A stretch of DNA of 64,000 nt from assembly GCA_934277985.1 (NCBI GenBank), contig CAKQWF010000004.1:124001-188000 (forward strand), written 5' to 3'. A program made the translations under genes and the position numbers. The notes below the pieces were generated by a model. It worked only from the letters and a program-made list of their open reading frames with translations, had not been told where the DNA came from and did not search any database. The DNA comes from an uncultured Oxalobacter sp. (lineage in GTDB: Bacteria; Pseudomonadota; Gammaproteobacteria; Burkholderiales; Burkholderiaceae_D). Positions 48,393 through 58,761 of this stretch are shown here, piece by piece (positions within the stretch are counted from its first letter, which is position 1; the number at the start of each line of letters is the position of its first letter).

Positions 48393-50155
48393 CAGAAAGT
48401 AAATCCCAGTGAAAAATGTAAACGGAAATTGCCGGTTCTCTCGCCGTAGGCCAGATCGACGCCAACCGGTCCGGCAGGACTCCGCCAGCGGCCACCGATA
48501 CCGTAACCGACAGCAGGATCAAGTTCGCTGACCGTATCGCCGGCATTGCCTGCATCGACGAAAAAGGCTACGCCCCAGTTCCGCAAGAAATAATACTGAT
48601 ATTCCACACTGGCGACAGCCAGATAACGCCCGCCGACAATGGCATCGCCTTCCCGTACCCCCAGACTTTCATAGGCATATCCGCGTACCGACTGGTCGCC
48701 ACCTGCACGGAACATAAGTGTCGAGGGAATGCCGCTCTTGCCGTCGGAAAAAACGGCACCTAGCTCTCCGCGCAAAACAAGATGGCTGTTCTCGCTGACC
48801 GTTTGCAAACGCAACCCCTTGAAATAACTCCGGATAAACGACTTGTCCGTCAGCAACGGCTCGACGGCAACTCCTGTCTGTGCTTCCACGGCATAGCCCT
48901 TTGTCGGTGCCAGCCGGTTGTTGAGACGCCTGATGATGACACCGAACGTTACCGGCATGGCCTGACTTTGCTGACCATCGGCCCCGTCGATCCGGGTATG
49001 TTCATTCAGATATTCGGCACGAACATACTTCTCGAAACGCGGCGTCCCCCACGCCCGTCTGATATTGGCGCCGACGACCCGCGTGTCTTCCCCCTCGATT
49101 TCGGAACGGTCATACATGACACCGAAACTGTCCCTGACGCCCTCCATCGATGGCGGCAAATACACATCGGCCTTGGCGGTACGTTGCTTCGATTGCAAGA
49201 CGACTGAACTGTTCAGTTTATAATCCCTGCCGAACAAATGCAGATTGTCATACGACAGGCTGATACGCTCTGCCGTATCCGTACTGTAACCGATACCGAC
49301 GGAAACATGTTTTTTCATGTTTTCCACCACAGTGACGGTTACCGGCACTTCATCCAGTCCGGATTCAAGATCGGCCGACACTTCGACCGAACGGAAATAA
49401 CCGGTATCCTGAAGACGTGACTGCCAGTTCAGCAAGGCATTTTCGCGATATGTCGAACCGACCTTGACCGGACGTTGCCCCATGATGACATCCTCGCCAT
49501 AACGCTGCAGCCCGACAATCCTGATCGGTCCGAATGTCACCGGTTTGCCGCTGTTTATCACGACTTTCAGAGTCACCTTGTCTGTTTCCGGATCGACGAT
49601 AGCTTGCGAATCTTCCAGTTCCGCCCGTGGATAACGCACCGACGTCACCTGTTTGAGCAAGGCGACCTTTGCCGCTTCCCAGTCTGCCATTCGGAAGACC
49701 GAACCGGCAGGCAACTGCCATTCTTTTCTCAATTGCTCGACATCAGGTCGCAATGACGCTTCCTGAGTGGCGATCGCCCCCGTAAATTTGATATCGACAA
49801 CCGCGACCTTCACCGGCTTGCCGGGCTTGACGTCGATGACGACGTGTTTCCCCTGATCACCTGACGGTTGCATATCCATTTTCACGACCGGAGAATAATA
49901 GCCTTCCGTCTCCAGCAAATGCCGGATTTCGTCTGGTGTATTCCGATAAAAACGGCGCAGCTGCAAGGCATCGATCTGCTTGTCACCCTGCCACCGGATC
50001 AGCTCGAGATTCTGTTTCAACAGGGTGCGGATCGCTTCCGGCGCCCTGATCTCCACATCATAGGGCAATGGCGCCGCATGTGATGCAGACATACAAGCGC
50101 CCAGCCAGAACACTATCAGACCTGCGAAACATAAACGCAGCCAGTACACCGTCAT
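48392..50155 (-). CDS. tamA: translocation and assembly module subunit TamA (Omp85 family)
   Basis: Outer-membrane Omp85 protein. From Met 50155 there is a signal peptide ending near SHA-APLPYDV, three POTRA domains (about 30-270), then a 16-strand barrel ending VRGYAYESLG and Phe (HFSLGFTF). 587 residues. In-frame starts up to 50218 exist; the exact start is uncertain. Heads the tamA-tamB operon. Confidence 0.93.
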   Translation of the reverse strand: MTVYWLRLCFAGLIVFWLGACMSASHAAPLPYDVEIRAPEAIRTLLKQNLELIRWQGDKQIDALQLRRFYRNTPDEIRHLLETEGYYSPVVKMDMQPSGDQGKHVVIDVKPGKPVKVAVVDIKFTGAIATQEASLRPDVEQLRKEWQLPAGSVFRMADWEAAKVALLKQVTSVRYPRAELEDSQAIVDPETDKVTLKVVINSGKPVTFGPIRIVGLQRYGEDVIMGQRPVKVGSTYRENALLNWQSRLQDTGYFRSVEVSADLESGLDEVPVTVTVVENMKKHVSVGIGYSTDTAERISLSYDNLHLFGRDYKLNSSVVLQSKQRTAKADVYLPPSMEGVRDSFGVMYDRSEIEGEDTRVVGANIRRAWGTPRFEKYVRAEYLNEHTRIDGADGQQSQAMPVTFGVIIRRLNNRLAPTKGYAVEAQTGVAVEPLLTDKSFIRSYFKGLRLQTVSENSHLVLRGELGAVFSDGKSGIPSTLMFRAGGDQSVRGYAYESLGVREGDAIVGGRYLAVASVEYQYYFLRNWGVAFFVDAGNAGDTVSELDPAVGYGIGGRWRSPAGPVGVDLAYGERTGNFRLHFSLGFTF

Positions 50156-50386
50156 ACGTGCCGCTTTGCAGTAACTGAAATTTACCATCATGCTGGACAT
50201 AAATGATCGCCGAACCATTTTGCCATGAATAATGGCATATTAGCCGACCGGCCGTACAATCATGCGTTCCTGTTCAAATCGTTTAATATATTTCAATAAA
50301 CCGGAAAAGCCCGACATTGTATAGCATCCGGAAATCACGCAGGATGACATGGTTTTTGTGCCATCCCCTATTGTTTTTGATACAGA

Positions 50387-51127
50387 ATGAACGCTCCTCT
50401 CGATACTCACACTACCGCACCAGTGAAAAAAGCGCTGGTGCTTTTCAGCGGTGGCCAGGATTCGACGACATGCCTTGCCTGGGCACTGAACCATTATGAC
50501 ACAGTCGAAACCATCGGTTTCCGTTACGGCCAACGGCATGCCGTCGAACTCGATGTCCGCCCGAAAATTCTTGAAAAAATGCGTCGTTTCGCCATTGACT
50601 GGCCTGGCGAACTTGGTCCCGATCACATTTGCGATCTTTCTCTGATCAGTGACATATCGGAAACCGCCATGACGGCTGATATGGAAATCCGCATGATGGA
50701 AAACGGATTGCCCAATACCTTCGTTCCGGGGCGAAACCTGATGTTTCTGACTGTCGCCGCCATGCTGGCGTATCGCCGTGGCCTGAATGTTCTGGTCGGT
50801 GGTATGTGCGAAACCGACTTTTCCGGTTACCCCGATTGCCGGGACGATGCGATCAAGGCCCTTCAGGTCGCCCTGAACATCGGCATGGATACCCGTCTGA
50901 ATCTCGTGACACCGCTCATGTGGAAAAACAAGAAAGAAACATGGCAACTCGCCTTCGATCTGGGCGGCCAGTCACTGGTCGATCTGATCGTTCAGGACAC
51001 GCATACCTGCTACATGGGTACGCATGACCAATTGCACGAATGGGGCTACGGGTGCGGCAAATGCCCGGCATGTATGCTGAGAAAACGGGGTTTTACCCAA
51101 TACTGCGCCGAAAAAAACGCACAGTGA
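50387..51127 (+). CDS. queC: 7-cyano-7-deazaguanine synthase QueC
   Basis: Makes preQ0 in queuosine synthesis. 246 residues: PP-loop [30 protein letters not shown], and zinc-binding [14 protein letters not shown]. No preQ1 riboswitch motif was found upstream. No other que gene is nearby. Confidence 0.95.
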   Translation: MNAPLDTHTTAPVKKALVLFSGGQDSTTCLAWALNHYDTVETIGFRYGQRHAVELDVRPKILEKMRRFAIDWPGELGPDHICDLSLISDISETAMTADMEIRMMENGLPNTFVPGRNLMFLTVAAMLAYRRGLNVLVGGMCETDFSGYPDCRDDAIKALQVALNIGMDTRLNLVTPLMWKNKKETWQLAFDLGGQSLVDLIVQDTHTCYMGTHDQLHEWGYGCGKCPACMLRKRGFTQYCAEKNAQ

Positions 51128-51152
51128 CCGCCATGGTTCGATGATGGGTGAC

Positions 51153-51189
51153 AAAAAAACGCACGCCCCACGGAGCGTGCGTTTTTTTT
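51153..51189. terminator. bidirectional terminator between queC and xfp
   Basis: Eight-bp stem ACGCACGC/GCGTGCGT with an 8-nt loop, flanked by seven A and eight T. Confidence 0.9.
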
Positions 51190-51216
51190 GCTTCCATGCC
51201 TGCCATCAGACAGGTA

Positions 51217-53616
51217 TCAGGACTTGCCGTCCGCCCAGTTCCAGTCCCTGATTTCCGGCATATCCTCACCATACTGGTAAACATAGGCCTTGTGTTCCAG
51301 CAACCGGTTACGCAAATACTGCTTCGTATAGGCAGCTTTCGCTCCCAGACTGGGCAAGCGATCGATCACATCTCCGGCCAGATGATAACGGTCCAGATCG
51401 TTCATCACCACCATGTCGAACGGTGTGGTCGTCGTTCCTTCTTCCTTGTAGCCACGTACATGGAAATTCTTGTGATTCGTCCGGCGATAAGTCAACCGGT
51501 GAATCAGCCATGGATAACCGTGATAGGCGAAAATGACCGGTTTGTCCTTGGTGAACAGTACATCGAATTCCCTGTCGGACAAGCCATTGGGATGATCAGC
51601 CGGCTGCTGCAAGGTCATCAGGTTGACGATATTGATCACCCTGATCTTCAGCTCGGGAATATGTTCACGCAGGATCTTGACTGCGGCCAGCGTTTCCAGT
51701 GTCGGGACATCGCCGCAACATGCCATCACGACATCGGGTTCAGACCCCTTGTCGTTACTTGCCCACTCCCAGATACCGATACCGGCCGTGCAATGCCGGA
51801 TGGCTTCGTCCATCGTCAGATACTGCAAGGCAGGCTGTTTGCCGGCAACAATCACATTGATACGATGCCTGCTCCGCAGGCAGTGATCGGTCACTGACAA
51901 CAGGCAGTTGGCGTCAGGTGGCAGATACACGCGGGTGATATCGGCTTTCTTGTTCATCACCAGATCGATGAAACCCGGATTCTGGTGACTCAAGCCGTTA
52001 TGATCCTGCCTCCAGACATGCGACGTCAGCAGATAGTTGAGCGAGGCAACCGGACGACGCCATGGGATATGGCGGCAGACTTCCAGCCATTTCGCATGCT
52101 GGTTGAACATGGAATCCACCACGTGGATAAATGCTTCATAGCACGGGAAAAAGCCGTGACGCCCCGTCAGGATGTACCCTTCCAGCCAGCCTTCGCACTG
52201 ATGTTCCGACAGCATTTCCAGCACACGTCCGGTATGCGATACCTTGTCGTCCGTCGGCTTGATTTCGTCCATGGATGCCCGTTCGGTGACTTCGAATACG
52301 GCATTCCAGCGGTTGGAAGACGTTTCATCCGGACAGAATACCCGGAAATTCCTCGATTCTTCATTCAGAACAAAAACATCACGGATCATGTTGCCCTGAA
52401 CCCGTGTACTTTCGGCCACGACAACACCCGGCGACGGAACATCGACGGCATATTTCCGGAAATCCGGCATACGCAATTCACGCAGCAAAACCCCGCCGTT
52501 GGCATGCGGATTGGCCCCCATGCGCCGGTTGCCTTTCGGCGCCAGTTCCGCCAGTTCAGGCCTTAGCTTGCCATGCTCGTCGAAAAGCTCTTGCGGTTTG
52601 TAGCTCAAGAGCCAGTCATTCAGAATTTTCAAATGTTCCGGATTGGTTCTGACTTCATTGACCGGTACCTGATGCGAACGGAACGTCCCTTCGATCTGCA
52701 AGCCGTCAACGACCTTCGGGCCGGTCCATCCTTTCGGGCTACGCAGCACGATCATCGGCCACTTCGGTCGTGTGGTGAATCCGTTTGCGCGCGCCTCGGC
52801 CTGTATCTGACGGATTTTCGGAATCACGATATCCAGTGTGGCCGCCATCTTCTGATGCATGACCATCGGATCTGAGCCTTCCACATAATACGGTTCATAG
52901 CCATAACCACGCATCAACGCATCCAGTTCTTCCGGCGGAATACGGCCCAGCACAGTCGGGCCGGCGATCTTGCCGTCGTTCAGATGCAAAATCGGCAATA
53001 CGGCACCGTCATATACGGGATTGATGAATTTGTTGGAATGCCATCCTGTCGCCAGCGGCCCGGTTTCGGCCTCGCCATCCCCGACCACACAGGTCACGAT
53101 CAGATCGGGATTGTCGAATGCGGCACCATAGGCGTGGGAAAGCGCATACCCCAGCTCACCGCCTTCGTGAATCGAACCGGGCGTTTCGGCTGCCGTATGG
53201 CTCGGAATGCCTCCCGGGAACGAAAACTGCGTGAACAGTTTTTTCATCCCCTCTTCATCTTCCGAAACATTTGGGTAAAACTCGCTGTAGGTTCCTTCCA
53301 GATAGGTATTGGCCACAAGCGCCGGACCGCCGTGTCCGGGCCCCGTCACAAAAATCATGTCCAGATCATACTTTTTGATGACCCGGTTCATATGCACATA
53401 AATGAAATTCAGACCTGGAGTCGTTCCCCAGTGTCCCAGCAATCGCGGCTTGATATCTTCCGGCGACAGCGGTTTTTTCAGCAATGGATTGTCGTACAAG
53501 TAAATCTGTCCGACCGAGAGGTAATTGGCCGCGTTGAAGTAATCATTGATTTTGCGCAGCATGTCAGGAGAAAGTGGTCCTGCATTCTGGTCTGGCTTTT
53601 CCGCATTCATACCCAT
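51217..53616 (-). CDS. xfp: xylulose-5-phosphate/fructose-6-phosphate phosphoketolase
   Basis: TPP enzyme cleaving sugar phosphates to acetyl phosphate. About 799 residues, near the family norm. [42 protein letters not shown] motif [19 protein letters not shown], and the end [10 protein letters not shown]. Start between 53622 and 53610; the Met at 53616 has AAGG eight bases upstream. Monocistronic, with a terminator after it. No acetate kinase or phosphotransacetylase is visible, so the acetyl phosphate partner lies elsewhere. Confidence 0.95.
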   Translation of the reverse strand: MGMNAEKPDQNAGPLSPDMLRKINDYFNAANYLSVGQIYLYDNPLLKKPLSPEDIKPRLLGHWGTTPGLNFIYVHMNRVIKKYDLDMIFVTGPGHGGPALVANTYLEGTYSEFYPNVSEDEEGMKKLFTQFSFPGGIPSHTAAETPGSIHEGGELGYALSHAYGAAFDNPDLIVTCVVGDGEAETGPLATGWHSNKFINPVYDGAVLPILHLNDGKIAGPTVLGRIPPEELDALMRGYGYEPYYVEGSDPMVMHQKMAATLDIVIPKIRQIQAEARANGFTTRPKWPMIVLRSPKGWTGPKVVDGLQIEGTFRSHQVPVNEVRTNPEHLKILNDWLLSYKPQELFDEHGKLRPELAELAPKGNRRMGANPHANGGVLLRELRMPDFRKYAVDVPSPGVVVAESTRVQGNMIRDVFVLNEESRNFRVFCPDETSSNRWNAVFEVTERASMDEIKPTDDKVSHTGRVLEMLSEHQCEGWLEGYILTGRHGFFPCYEAFIHVVDSMFNQHAKWLEVCRHIPWRRPVASLNYLLTSHVWRQDHNGLSHQNPGFIDLVMNKKADITRVYLPPDANCLLSVTDHCLRSRHRINVIVAGKQPALQYLTMDEAIRHCTAGIGIWEWASNDKGSEPDVVMACCGDVPTLETLAAVKILREHIPELKIRVINIVNLMTLQQPADHPNGLSDREFDVLFTKDKPVIFAYHGYPWLIHRLTYRRTNHKNFHVRGYKEEGTTTTPFDMVVMNDLDRYHLAGDVIDRLPSLGAKAAYTKQYLRNRLLEHKAYVYQYGEDMPEIRDWNWADGKS

Positions 53617-53767
53617 ATTCATTTCCTTTCTGTTCTTTGGTATCCGGATTTTGCCGGACGCGGCAGGATCCAAATTCCGATGATTCAGGTAATGGCGAGT
53701 GAACGACAACCGTACTGAAACAGAAATACCGATACTGTATCAATACGGTAAAACTTCATTTCAACAG

Positions 53768-53800
53768 GAGAAACCGCCTTTGCTGTGCAAAGGCGTCTCT
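53768..53800 (-). terminator. possible terminator after glmU
   Basis: Stem CGCCTTTG/CAAAGGCG with a 5-nt loop plus an outer GAGA/TCTC; no good T-run on the reverse strand. The rest of the 53617-53894 gap holds the xfp leader and promoter, with no clear hexamers. Confidence 0.4.
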
Positions 53801-53894
53801 TTTGACAATATAACAGGAATTATGGCGATTTAGGCACTTTGCCGAAGCCAATTTTCAAAAAGCTGCGGTCGGTCAATTTTTACGGAAAAAGACG

Positions 53895-55253
53895 TCATTT
53901 TTTGGATTTTACCGGTCTTTTCCAGTCATTTATCGTAGTCTGCCGTGTTCTGGATACCGTCAGCGATCCTGCAGGCACATCCTTGGTCAACGTGGTGCCT
54001 GCACCGATCGTCGCACCACTGCCGACCTTGACCGGTGCGACCAGCTCGCAATTCGTCCCGATAAAGGCATCATCCTCGATAACCGTCCGGTGCTTGTTGG
54101 CACCATCGTAATTGCAGGTGATCGCGCCTGCACCGATATTGACCCGGCTGCCGACGGTGGAATCACCGACATAGGCCAGATGATTCGCCTTGCTTTGGGC
54201 AGCGATATGGCTGTTCTTGACTTCGACGAAATTGCCGATATGCACTTCTTCGCCCAGATCGGCCCCCGGACGCAACCGGGCATAGGGGCCGATCAGCGAT
54301 CCTGCGCCGACCGTCGCGCCGTCCATATGACAGAACGGACGGATTTCCGCCCCCTCACTGACGGTACTGTTTCTGATCACGCAATTCGCCCCGACCGACA
54401 CACCGTCCGCCAGCACGACATCACCTTCGAAAACACAGTTGACATCGATGAAAACATCTCTTCCGCAACGCAGGGTACCACGGACATCGATACGTGCCGG
54501 ATCGGCCAGACCGACGCCACTTTCCAGCAACGCGGCAGCCACATTCCGCTGATAGATCCGTTCAAGCGCCGCCAGCTGGCTCTTGCTGTTGACGCCAAGC
54601 GTTTCCCAAAGCTTGCCTGGCTGTACCGAGACAATGTTGATATTTTCCTCAACGGCTTTCGCGACGATATCGGTCAGATAATATTCGCCTTGCGCATTGT
54701 CGTTCGTCAATGCGGCAAGCCAGCGTTTGAGCGGAACCGTCGGCACGACCATAATGCCGGTATTGATTTCACGTACCGCCAGTTCTTCTGCGTTGCCATC
54801 CTTTTGCTCGACGATACGCCGTATTTTTCCCTTTTCGCGAATAATCCGCCCGTAACCGGTGGGGTCTTCCATCTCGACTGTCAGAATGCCCAGTTTGTCC
54901 TTGCCTGCCGCTTCAGCCAGACGTGCCAGCGATGCGGCACCGATCAGTGGTACATCGCCGTACAGAACCAGTGTCGGCACGGTTTCATCCAGTTCGGGCA
55001 CTGCCTGCATGACCGCGTGTCCCGTTCCCAGCTGCGGCTGCTGCGTTACATAGACCAGATCAGACGCCGCGATTTTCTGGCGCACCGTCTCGCCGCCATG
55101 ACCGCAGACGACCACGAGTTTTTCGGGGTTCAATGTTCTTGCCGTCGTGATGACATGTTCCAGCATGGCTTTCCCTGCCAGAGTATGCAAGACCTTGGGA
55201 AGCGACGAATGCATGCGTTTGCCCATGCCGGCAGCCAGAATAACGATATTCAT
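53895..55253 (-). CDS. glmU: bifunctional GlcNAc-1-P uridyltransferase / GlcN-1-P acetyltransferase
   Basis: Makes UDP-GlcNAc for peptidoglycan and LPS. 452 residues: N-terminal [29 protein letters not shown], then a left-handed beta-helix with hexad repeats and the active-site stretch [12 protein letters not shown] and [16 protein letters not shown]. Start at 55253 gives the standard MNIVIL. Confidence 0.96.
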   Translation of the reverse strand: MNIVILAAGMGKRMHSSLPKVLHTLAGKAMLEHVITTARTLNPEKLVVVCGHGGETVRQKIAASDLVYVTQQPQLGTGHAVMQAVPELDETVPTLVLYGDVPLIGAASLARLAEAAGKDKLGILTVEMEDPTGYGRIIREKGKIRRIVEQKDGNAEELAVREINTGIMVVPTVPLKRWLAALTNDNAQGEYYLTDIVAKAVEENINIVSVQPGKLWETLGVNSKSQLAALERIYQRNVAAALLESGVGLADPARIDVRGTLRCGRDVFIDVNCVFEGDVVLADGVSVGANCVIRNSTVSEGAEIRPFCHMDGATVGAGSLIGPYARLRPGADLGEEVHIGNFVEVKNSHIAAQSKANHLAYVGDSTVGSRVNIGAGAITCNYDGANKHRTVIEDDAFIGTNCELVAPVKVGSGATIGAGTTLTKDVPAGSLTVSRTRQTTINDWKRPVKSKK

Positions 55254-55292
55254 TGCAAACCAATCCAAAAATGTATTGTTATCAAATCAACT

Positions 55293-55778
55293 TCAAACCG
55301 CTTCAAAACAACCTTCCTGACGGTTTTTTCGGACATGCCGCCAGTCGAAAATCCTGCCGTTCATCGCCACATAAACACCGTGCGGCAACAACTGCGCTGC
55401 ACCTGCCGCAAAACCGAAATTGAACAACGCGTCCGAGTTGTCGAATTCGTAGGGTATCATCGCACCGGTCAGGACGATCGTTTTGCCCAGTGATGCTTCT
55501 CCCAGTACGAGTGCCGTTTCCCGCATCGTATCGGTACCGTGCACGACTACGATACTTCCGGCCGCCGCCGATGAACAGGCATCGAGGATCTTCACACGAT
55601 CGGTATCCTGCATATCCAGCGAATCCAGCATGCATACTGTCTCGAAAGTATAGGGCACCGAAAAACGGGCGCGCCTGAGGATCGCCGGAACATGACTGTC
55701 GCCGAAAACCAGCCGACCGCTGATTTCATCGTAATGTTTTTCAAAAGTTCCGCCAGTGGCAATAACATGCAGCGTCAT
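55293..55778 (-). CDS. short asparaginase-fold protein
   Basis: 161 residues, about half a normal asparaginase, keeping only the N-terminal domain: VIATGGTFEKHYDE (first catalytic Thr) and VVVHGTDTMRETA (second catalytic Thr and Asp). The C-terminal dimer domain is missing, and the frame ends cleanly with no downstream remnant, so it looks like a genuine single-domain form rather than a broken gene. AAGG precedes Met 55778. Whether it hydrolyses asparagine is unknown. Confidence 0.8.
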   Translation of the reverse strand: MTLHVIATGGTFEKHYDEISGRLVFGDSHVPAILRRARFSVPYTFETVCMLDSLDMQDTDRVKILDACSSAAAGSIVVVHGTDTMRETALVLGEASLGKTIVLTGAMIPYEFDNSDALFNFGFAAGAAQLLPHGVYVAMNGRIFDWRHVRKNRQEGCFEAV

Positions 55779-55789
55779 TTTGCACCTTG

Positions 55790-56518
55790 TCAGAAACAGC
55801 AGAAATAATCCCTCACAACGGGATCGGTACGATACTTTTTGTTCCACCCGGGCGGACAGGGCAAAGAGGGGCCATCATAGGGGGGCAATCCTTGCCGGAC
55901 GGGATAAACCGGCAAGACATCCGAAAACGAGCCATCCGGATTCAGACGCTTTTCAAGGCTGTACATATATCCCGGCAACAACGCCTTGCACACGCGGCTG
56001 AACCAAAGTGTATGTTCCTCGTCCTCGCCAAGCGCCTGTGCCAGTCCTTCGGGATCGAATCGCGACAGTGCGTCGATCAGTTCATCGGTCGTCGCTCCGG
56101 GAGCATCTCCCCATCCCATCACCGGATTGAAAATATAATCCGCTCCTGACCCATACCATCCCTCGCGCCATGGGCGCTGGAACCAGTTGCGACACCCCGT
56201 GAAAAGATGCCAGCGCCAGTGCAATCCCGATTCCCGTGGCCATGAGTGTAGATACAGGCGCTGGTAACCGGCACTGTGCAGTTTCCTGACCATATCCATG
56301 AGCCGCGCATGCGGCATGCGATCCGGCGCAGCCAGCCTGAACAAAATCGGTTCACCATCGGCATGCTGAACCTCATCCGTGGAAAGGTTCAGGTCAAGAC
56401 TGCGTTGTTCATTGCCGAAACGTGCCGATACCCAGCCTGTCAGCAAATTGACGGCCGTCAGCACGCCATACCCGCGATAGCGATGAAAAATAACGGTTCC
56501 GGGAGCGATTGGTTTCAT
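55790..56518 (-). CDS. unknown conserved-looking protein
   Basis: About 242 residues, rich in Trp and Tyr, no signal or membrane segment. The N-terminus (GTVIFHRYRGYGVLTAVN) resembles a small SH3-like/CarD-type beta strand pair; the rest (KLHSAGYQRLYLHSWPRESGLHWRWHLF-type stretch and DYIFNPVMGWGDAPG) is unfamiliar. It sits between ylqF and the short asparaginase on the same strand and is probably co-transcribed. Start at 56518 or 56527. Confidence 0.65.
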   Translation of the reverse strand: MKPIAPGTVIFHRYRGYGVLTAVNLLTGWVSARFGNEQRSLDLNLSTDEVQHADGEPILFRLAAPDRMPHARLMDMVRKLHSAGYQRLYLHSWPRESGLHWRWHLFTGCRNWFQRPWREGWYGSGADYIFNPVMGWGDAPGATTDELIDALSRFDPEGLAQALGEDEEHTLWFSRVCKALLPGYMYSLEKRLNPDGSFSDVLPVYPVRQGLPPYDGPSLPCPPGWNKKYRTDPVVRDYFCCF

Positions 56519-56570
56519 GTGATGCATTATAAATCGGAAACAGGCTCAGCCCTGCAACCGCAAATTCAAG

Positions 56571-57464
56571 TCATTCATTCTTGTCTGTTTTCTGATTTTC
56601 GCCGTCGAACGACTCCAGCATGACGCGACGGCTTTCCGGCGTTTCGAGACTGACGCGACCGATCGCGCCGCTACGATAATCCTGCAAGAGCGTATGCGCC
56701 CCCTTTTCGATATCCGGTTCCCCGCCCCTGATTTTCAGCCCGCGCTTGCGTGCGATCATTTCCGTCAATCCGATACCATCGAGTCCTTCGACAGGCATTT
56801 TGTAGCGTGCCGCCAAATACTCCGGATAACGCGCCAGCAACACGTCTCCCAGAAAGGCAGCCACTTCTTCCTCGATCAGTGCATTCACGCCGACCGCATG
56901 ACTGGCCGCCAGCATATAACCATCATCCGGATAAACGATTTTCGGCCACAGCATGCCCGGTGTATCGGTCAACACCATATTTTTGTTCAGATACAACCTT
57001 TGCTGGCTCTTGGTGACTGCCGGCTCATCCCCGACCGCCGCGACACGCCGTTTGAGCAACATATTCATCAATGTCGATTTCCCGACATTGGGAATACCCA
57101 TAATCATGATTCTGACCGGCTTGCCGGGCCCGTTGCGGTGCGGAACCAGTTTCTGGCATAACGGCGGAATCCGCGCGACATCCGAAGGATTCTTGCACGA
57201 AATCGCAACCGCATGGACACCGGGCCGAGCATTGAAGTCATCCAGCCATGCACGGGTAACCGCGGGATCCGCCAGATCGCTCTTGTTCAGGATTTTCAGT
57301 ACCGGTCGCTGGCGATGCCGCCGCAATTCTTCAACCATGGGATTGCTGCTGGCCGCAGGCAAACGGGCGTCCAGCACCTCGATCACCAGATCGGTCATTT
57401 CCATCGTCTCTGCCGCTTTCCGGCGGGCGGCATTCATGTGCCCCGGAAACCACTGGATAGCCAT
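56571..57464 (-). CDS. ylqF: ribosome-biogenesis GTPase YlqF/RbgA family
   Basis: Circularly permuted GTPase: G4 NKSD comes before G1 GIPNVGKST and G3 DTPGM. 297 residues starting MAIQWFPGHMNAARRKA, the family signature. RbgA helps late 50S assembly in Bacillus; role in betaproteobacteria is assumed similar. Confidence 0.93.
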   Translation of the reverse strand: MAIQWFPGHMNAARRKAAETMEMTDLVIEVLDARLPAASSNPMVEELRRHRQRPVLKILNKSDLADPAVTRAWLDDFNARPGVHAVAISCKNPSDVARIPPLCQKLVPHRNGPGKPVRIMIMGIPNVGKSTLMNMLLKRRVAAVGDEPAVTKSQQRLYLNKNMVLTDTPGMLWPKIVYPDDGYMLAASHAVGVNALIEEEVAAFLGDVLLARYPEYLAARYKMPVEGLDGIGLTEMIARKRGLKIRGGEPDIEKGAHTLLQDYRSGAIGRVSLETPESRRVMLESFDGENQKTDKNE

Positions 57465-57476
57465 ATATTTCCGAAC

Positions 57477-58403
57477 CTACTCCACTTTGGCAAGCGCTTT
57501 CACATGCGCCACGACACTGCCTGCCAGCGCATCGAGGTTATAGCCGCCTTCGGAAAGACTGACGATACGTCCCTGCGCATATTCGTCTGCAATCGCCACC
57601 ACCTGACGGGTAATCCAGGCATAATCATCCTCGACCAGATTCATGTCGCCCAGCGGATCATCACGGTGCGCATCAAATCCGGACGAGATAAAAATCATCT
57701 CTGGCTTGTGCCGGTGCAACGCAGGCAACCATTTTTCGGTAACGACCTGCCGGATCACATCACCGCCTGTTCTGGGCGGAACCGGAACATTGACCATATG
57801 GGCGCGCTCCTTTTCATTGCCACAAAACGGATACAGATACTGCTGGTAATAACTGACCATCATGACACTGGGTTCATAGGCGAACACGTCTTCCGTCCCG
57901 TTGCCATGGTGTACATCGATATCGACGATAGCCACTCTGTTCAGTTTATGTACCTTGACGGCACGCATGGCAGCAACAGCCAGACTGTTGAACACGCAAA
58001 ACCCCATCGCTTCGCCGATGGTCGAATGATGGCCGATCGGACGCTGGATACAAAATGCATTGTTGATTTCTCCTGCCAGAACGGCATCCGTTGCAGCGAC
58101 AGCGGCGCCGGTCGTCCGCAAGGCTGCCTTCCAGCTGTAATGGTTCAGCGGCGTTTCATCCAGCGGATAATAGTCGCCCAGTGCGGGAATGTTGTTTTTG
58201 GCCTTGTTGATCATATCCTGGGTATGTACACGGCGAATATCCTGCTCTGTAGCTTCCGGCGACAAGCGATATTGCAAAACACGATCCAGCCCGCTTTCCC
58301 TGAATGCCTTGAGCATGGTTTTCATACGCGCCGGAGATTCCGGATGATGCCCGCCCATTTCATGCAACTGGCATACGGGATGAAAATAAACGGCAGTAGT
58401 CAT
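57477..58403 (-). CDS. histone deacetylase-family hydrolase
   Basis: Zinc amidohydrolase of the arginase/deacetylase fold. 308 residues from Met 58403: YFHPVCQLHEMGGHHPESPARM, RPIGHHSTIGEAMGFCVFN (catalytic His pair), IVDIDVHHGNGTEDVF (metal Asp/His), FISSGFDAHRDDPLG. Bacterial members act on polyamines or small acetyl amides; acetoin-utilisation-like. Substrate unknown. Confidence 0.92.
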   Translation of the reverse strand: MTTAVYFHPVCQLHEMGGHHPESPARMKTMLKAFRESGLDRVLQYRLSPEATEQDIRRVHTQDMINKAKNNIPALGDYYPLDETPLNHYSWKAALRTTGAAVAATDAVLAGEINNAFCIQRPIGHHSTIGEAMGFCVFNSLAVAAMRAVKVHKLNRVAIVDIDVHHGNGTEDVFAYEPSVMMVSYYQQYLYPFCGNEKERAHMVNVPVPPRTGGDVIRQVVTEKWLPALHRHKPEMIFISSGFDAHRDDPLGDMNLVEDDYAWITRQVVAIADEYAQGRIVSLSEGGYNLDALAGSVVAHVKALAKVE

Positions 58404-58761
58404 AATCAAAAATCTTTCAGAATGAGTCCCTTCGCCCTGTTCAGGCGACAAGCCACCCGGCAACCGATACCATGGCAGCCCCATAATCCGCCCCAGAAAA
58501 GATGATACGGCATTCCCTGCCTCTTGGCGATGTATCGAACCGTCGATTTGCCAGCGGTTTTTCAGTCGATCCCGTCTATCGAATTCAGGCGGCAACTGCA
58601 TCGCCTCATTTTATCCAATACTGTCCCTGACAGGATGACTATTGCACTATGTTGACTCAAGCATGCCATTTCCTTCACGTTTGGTGTATTCCGGTTCTTT
58701 TTTCACCATCCGTTGCTATACTCTGCAAATCACTTTCACAAACCGTCGAGAAGGGATACTT

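Noticed and set aside
50240..50386. preQ1 riboswitch before queC
   Set aside because: No preQ1-I/II consensus pattern was found.
55293..55778. Pseudogene of full-length asparaginase
   Set aside because: No remnant of the C-terminal domain was found between its stop and glmU, and both active-site motifs are intact.
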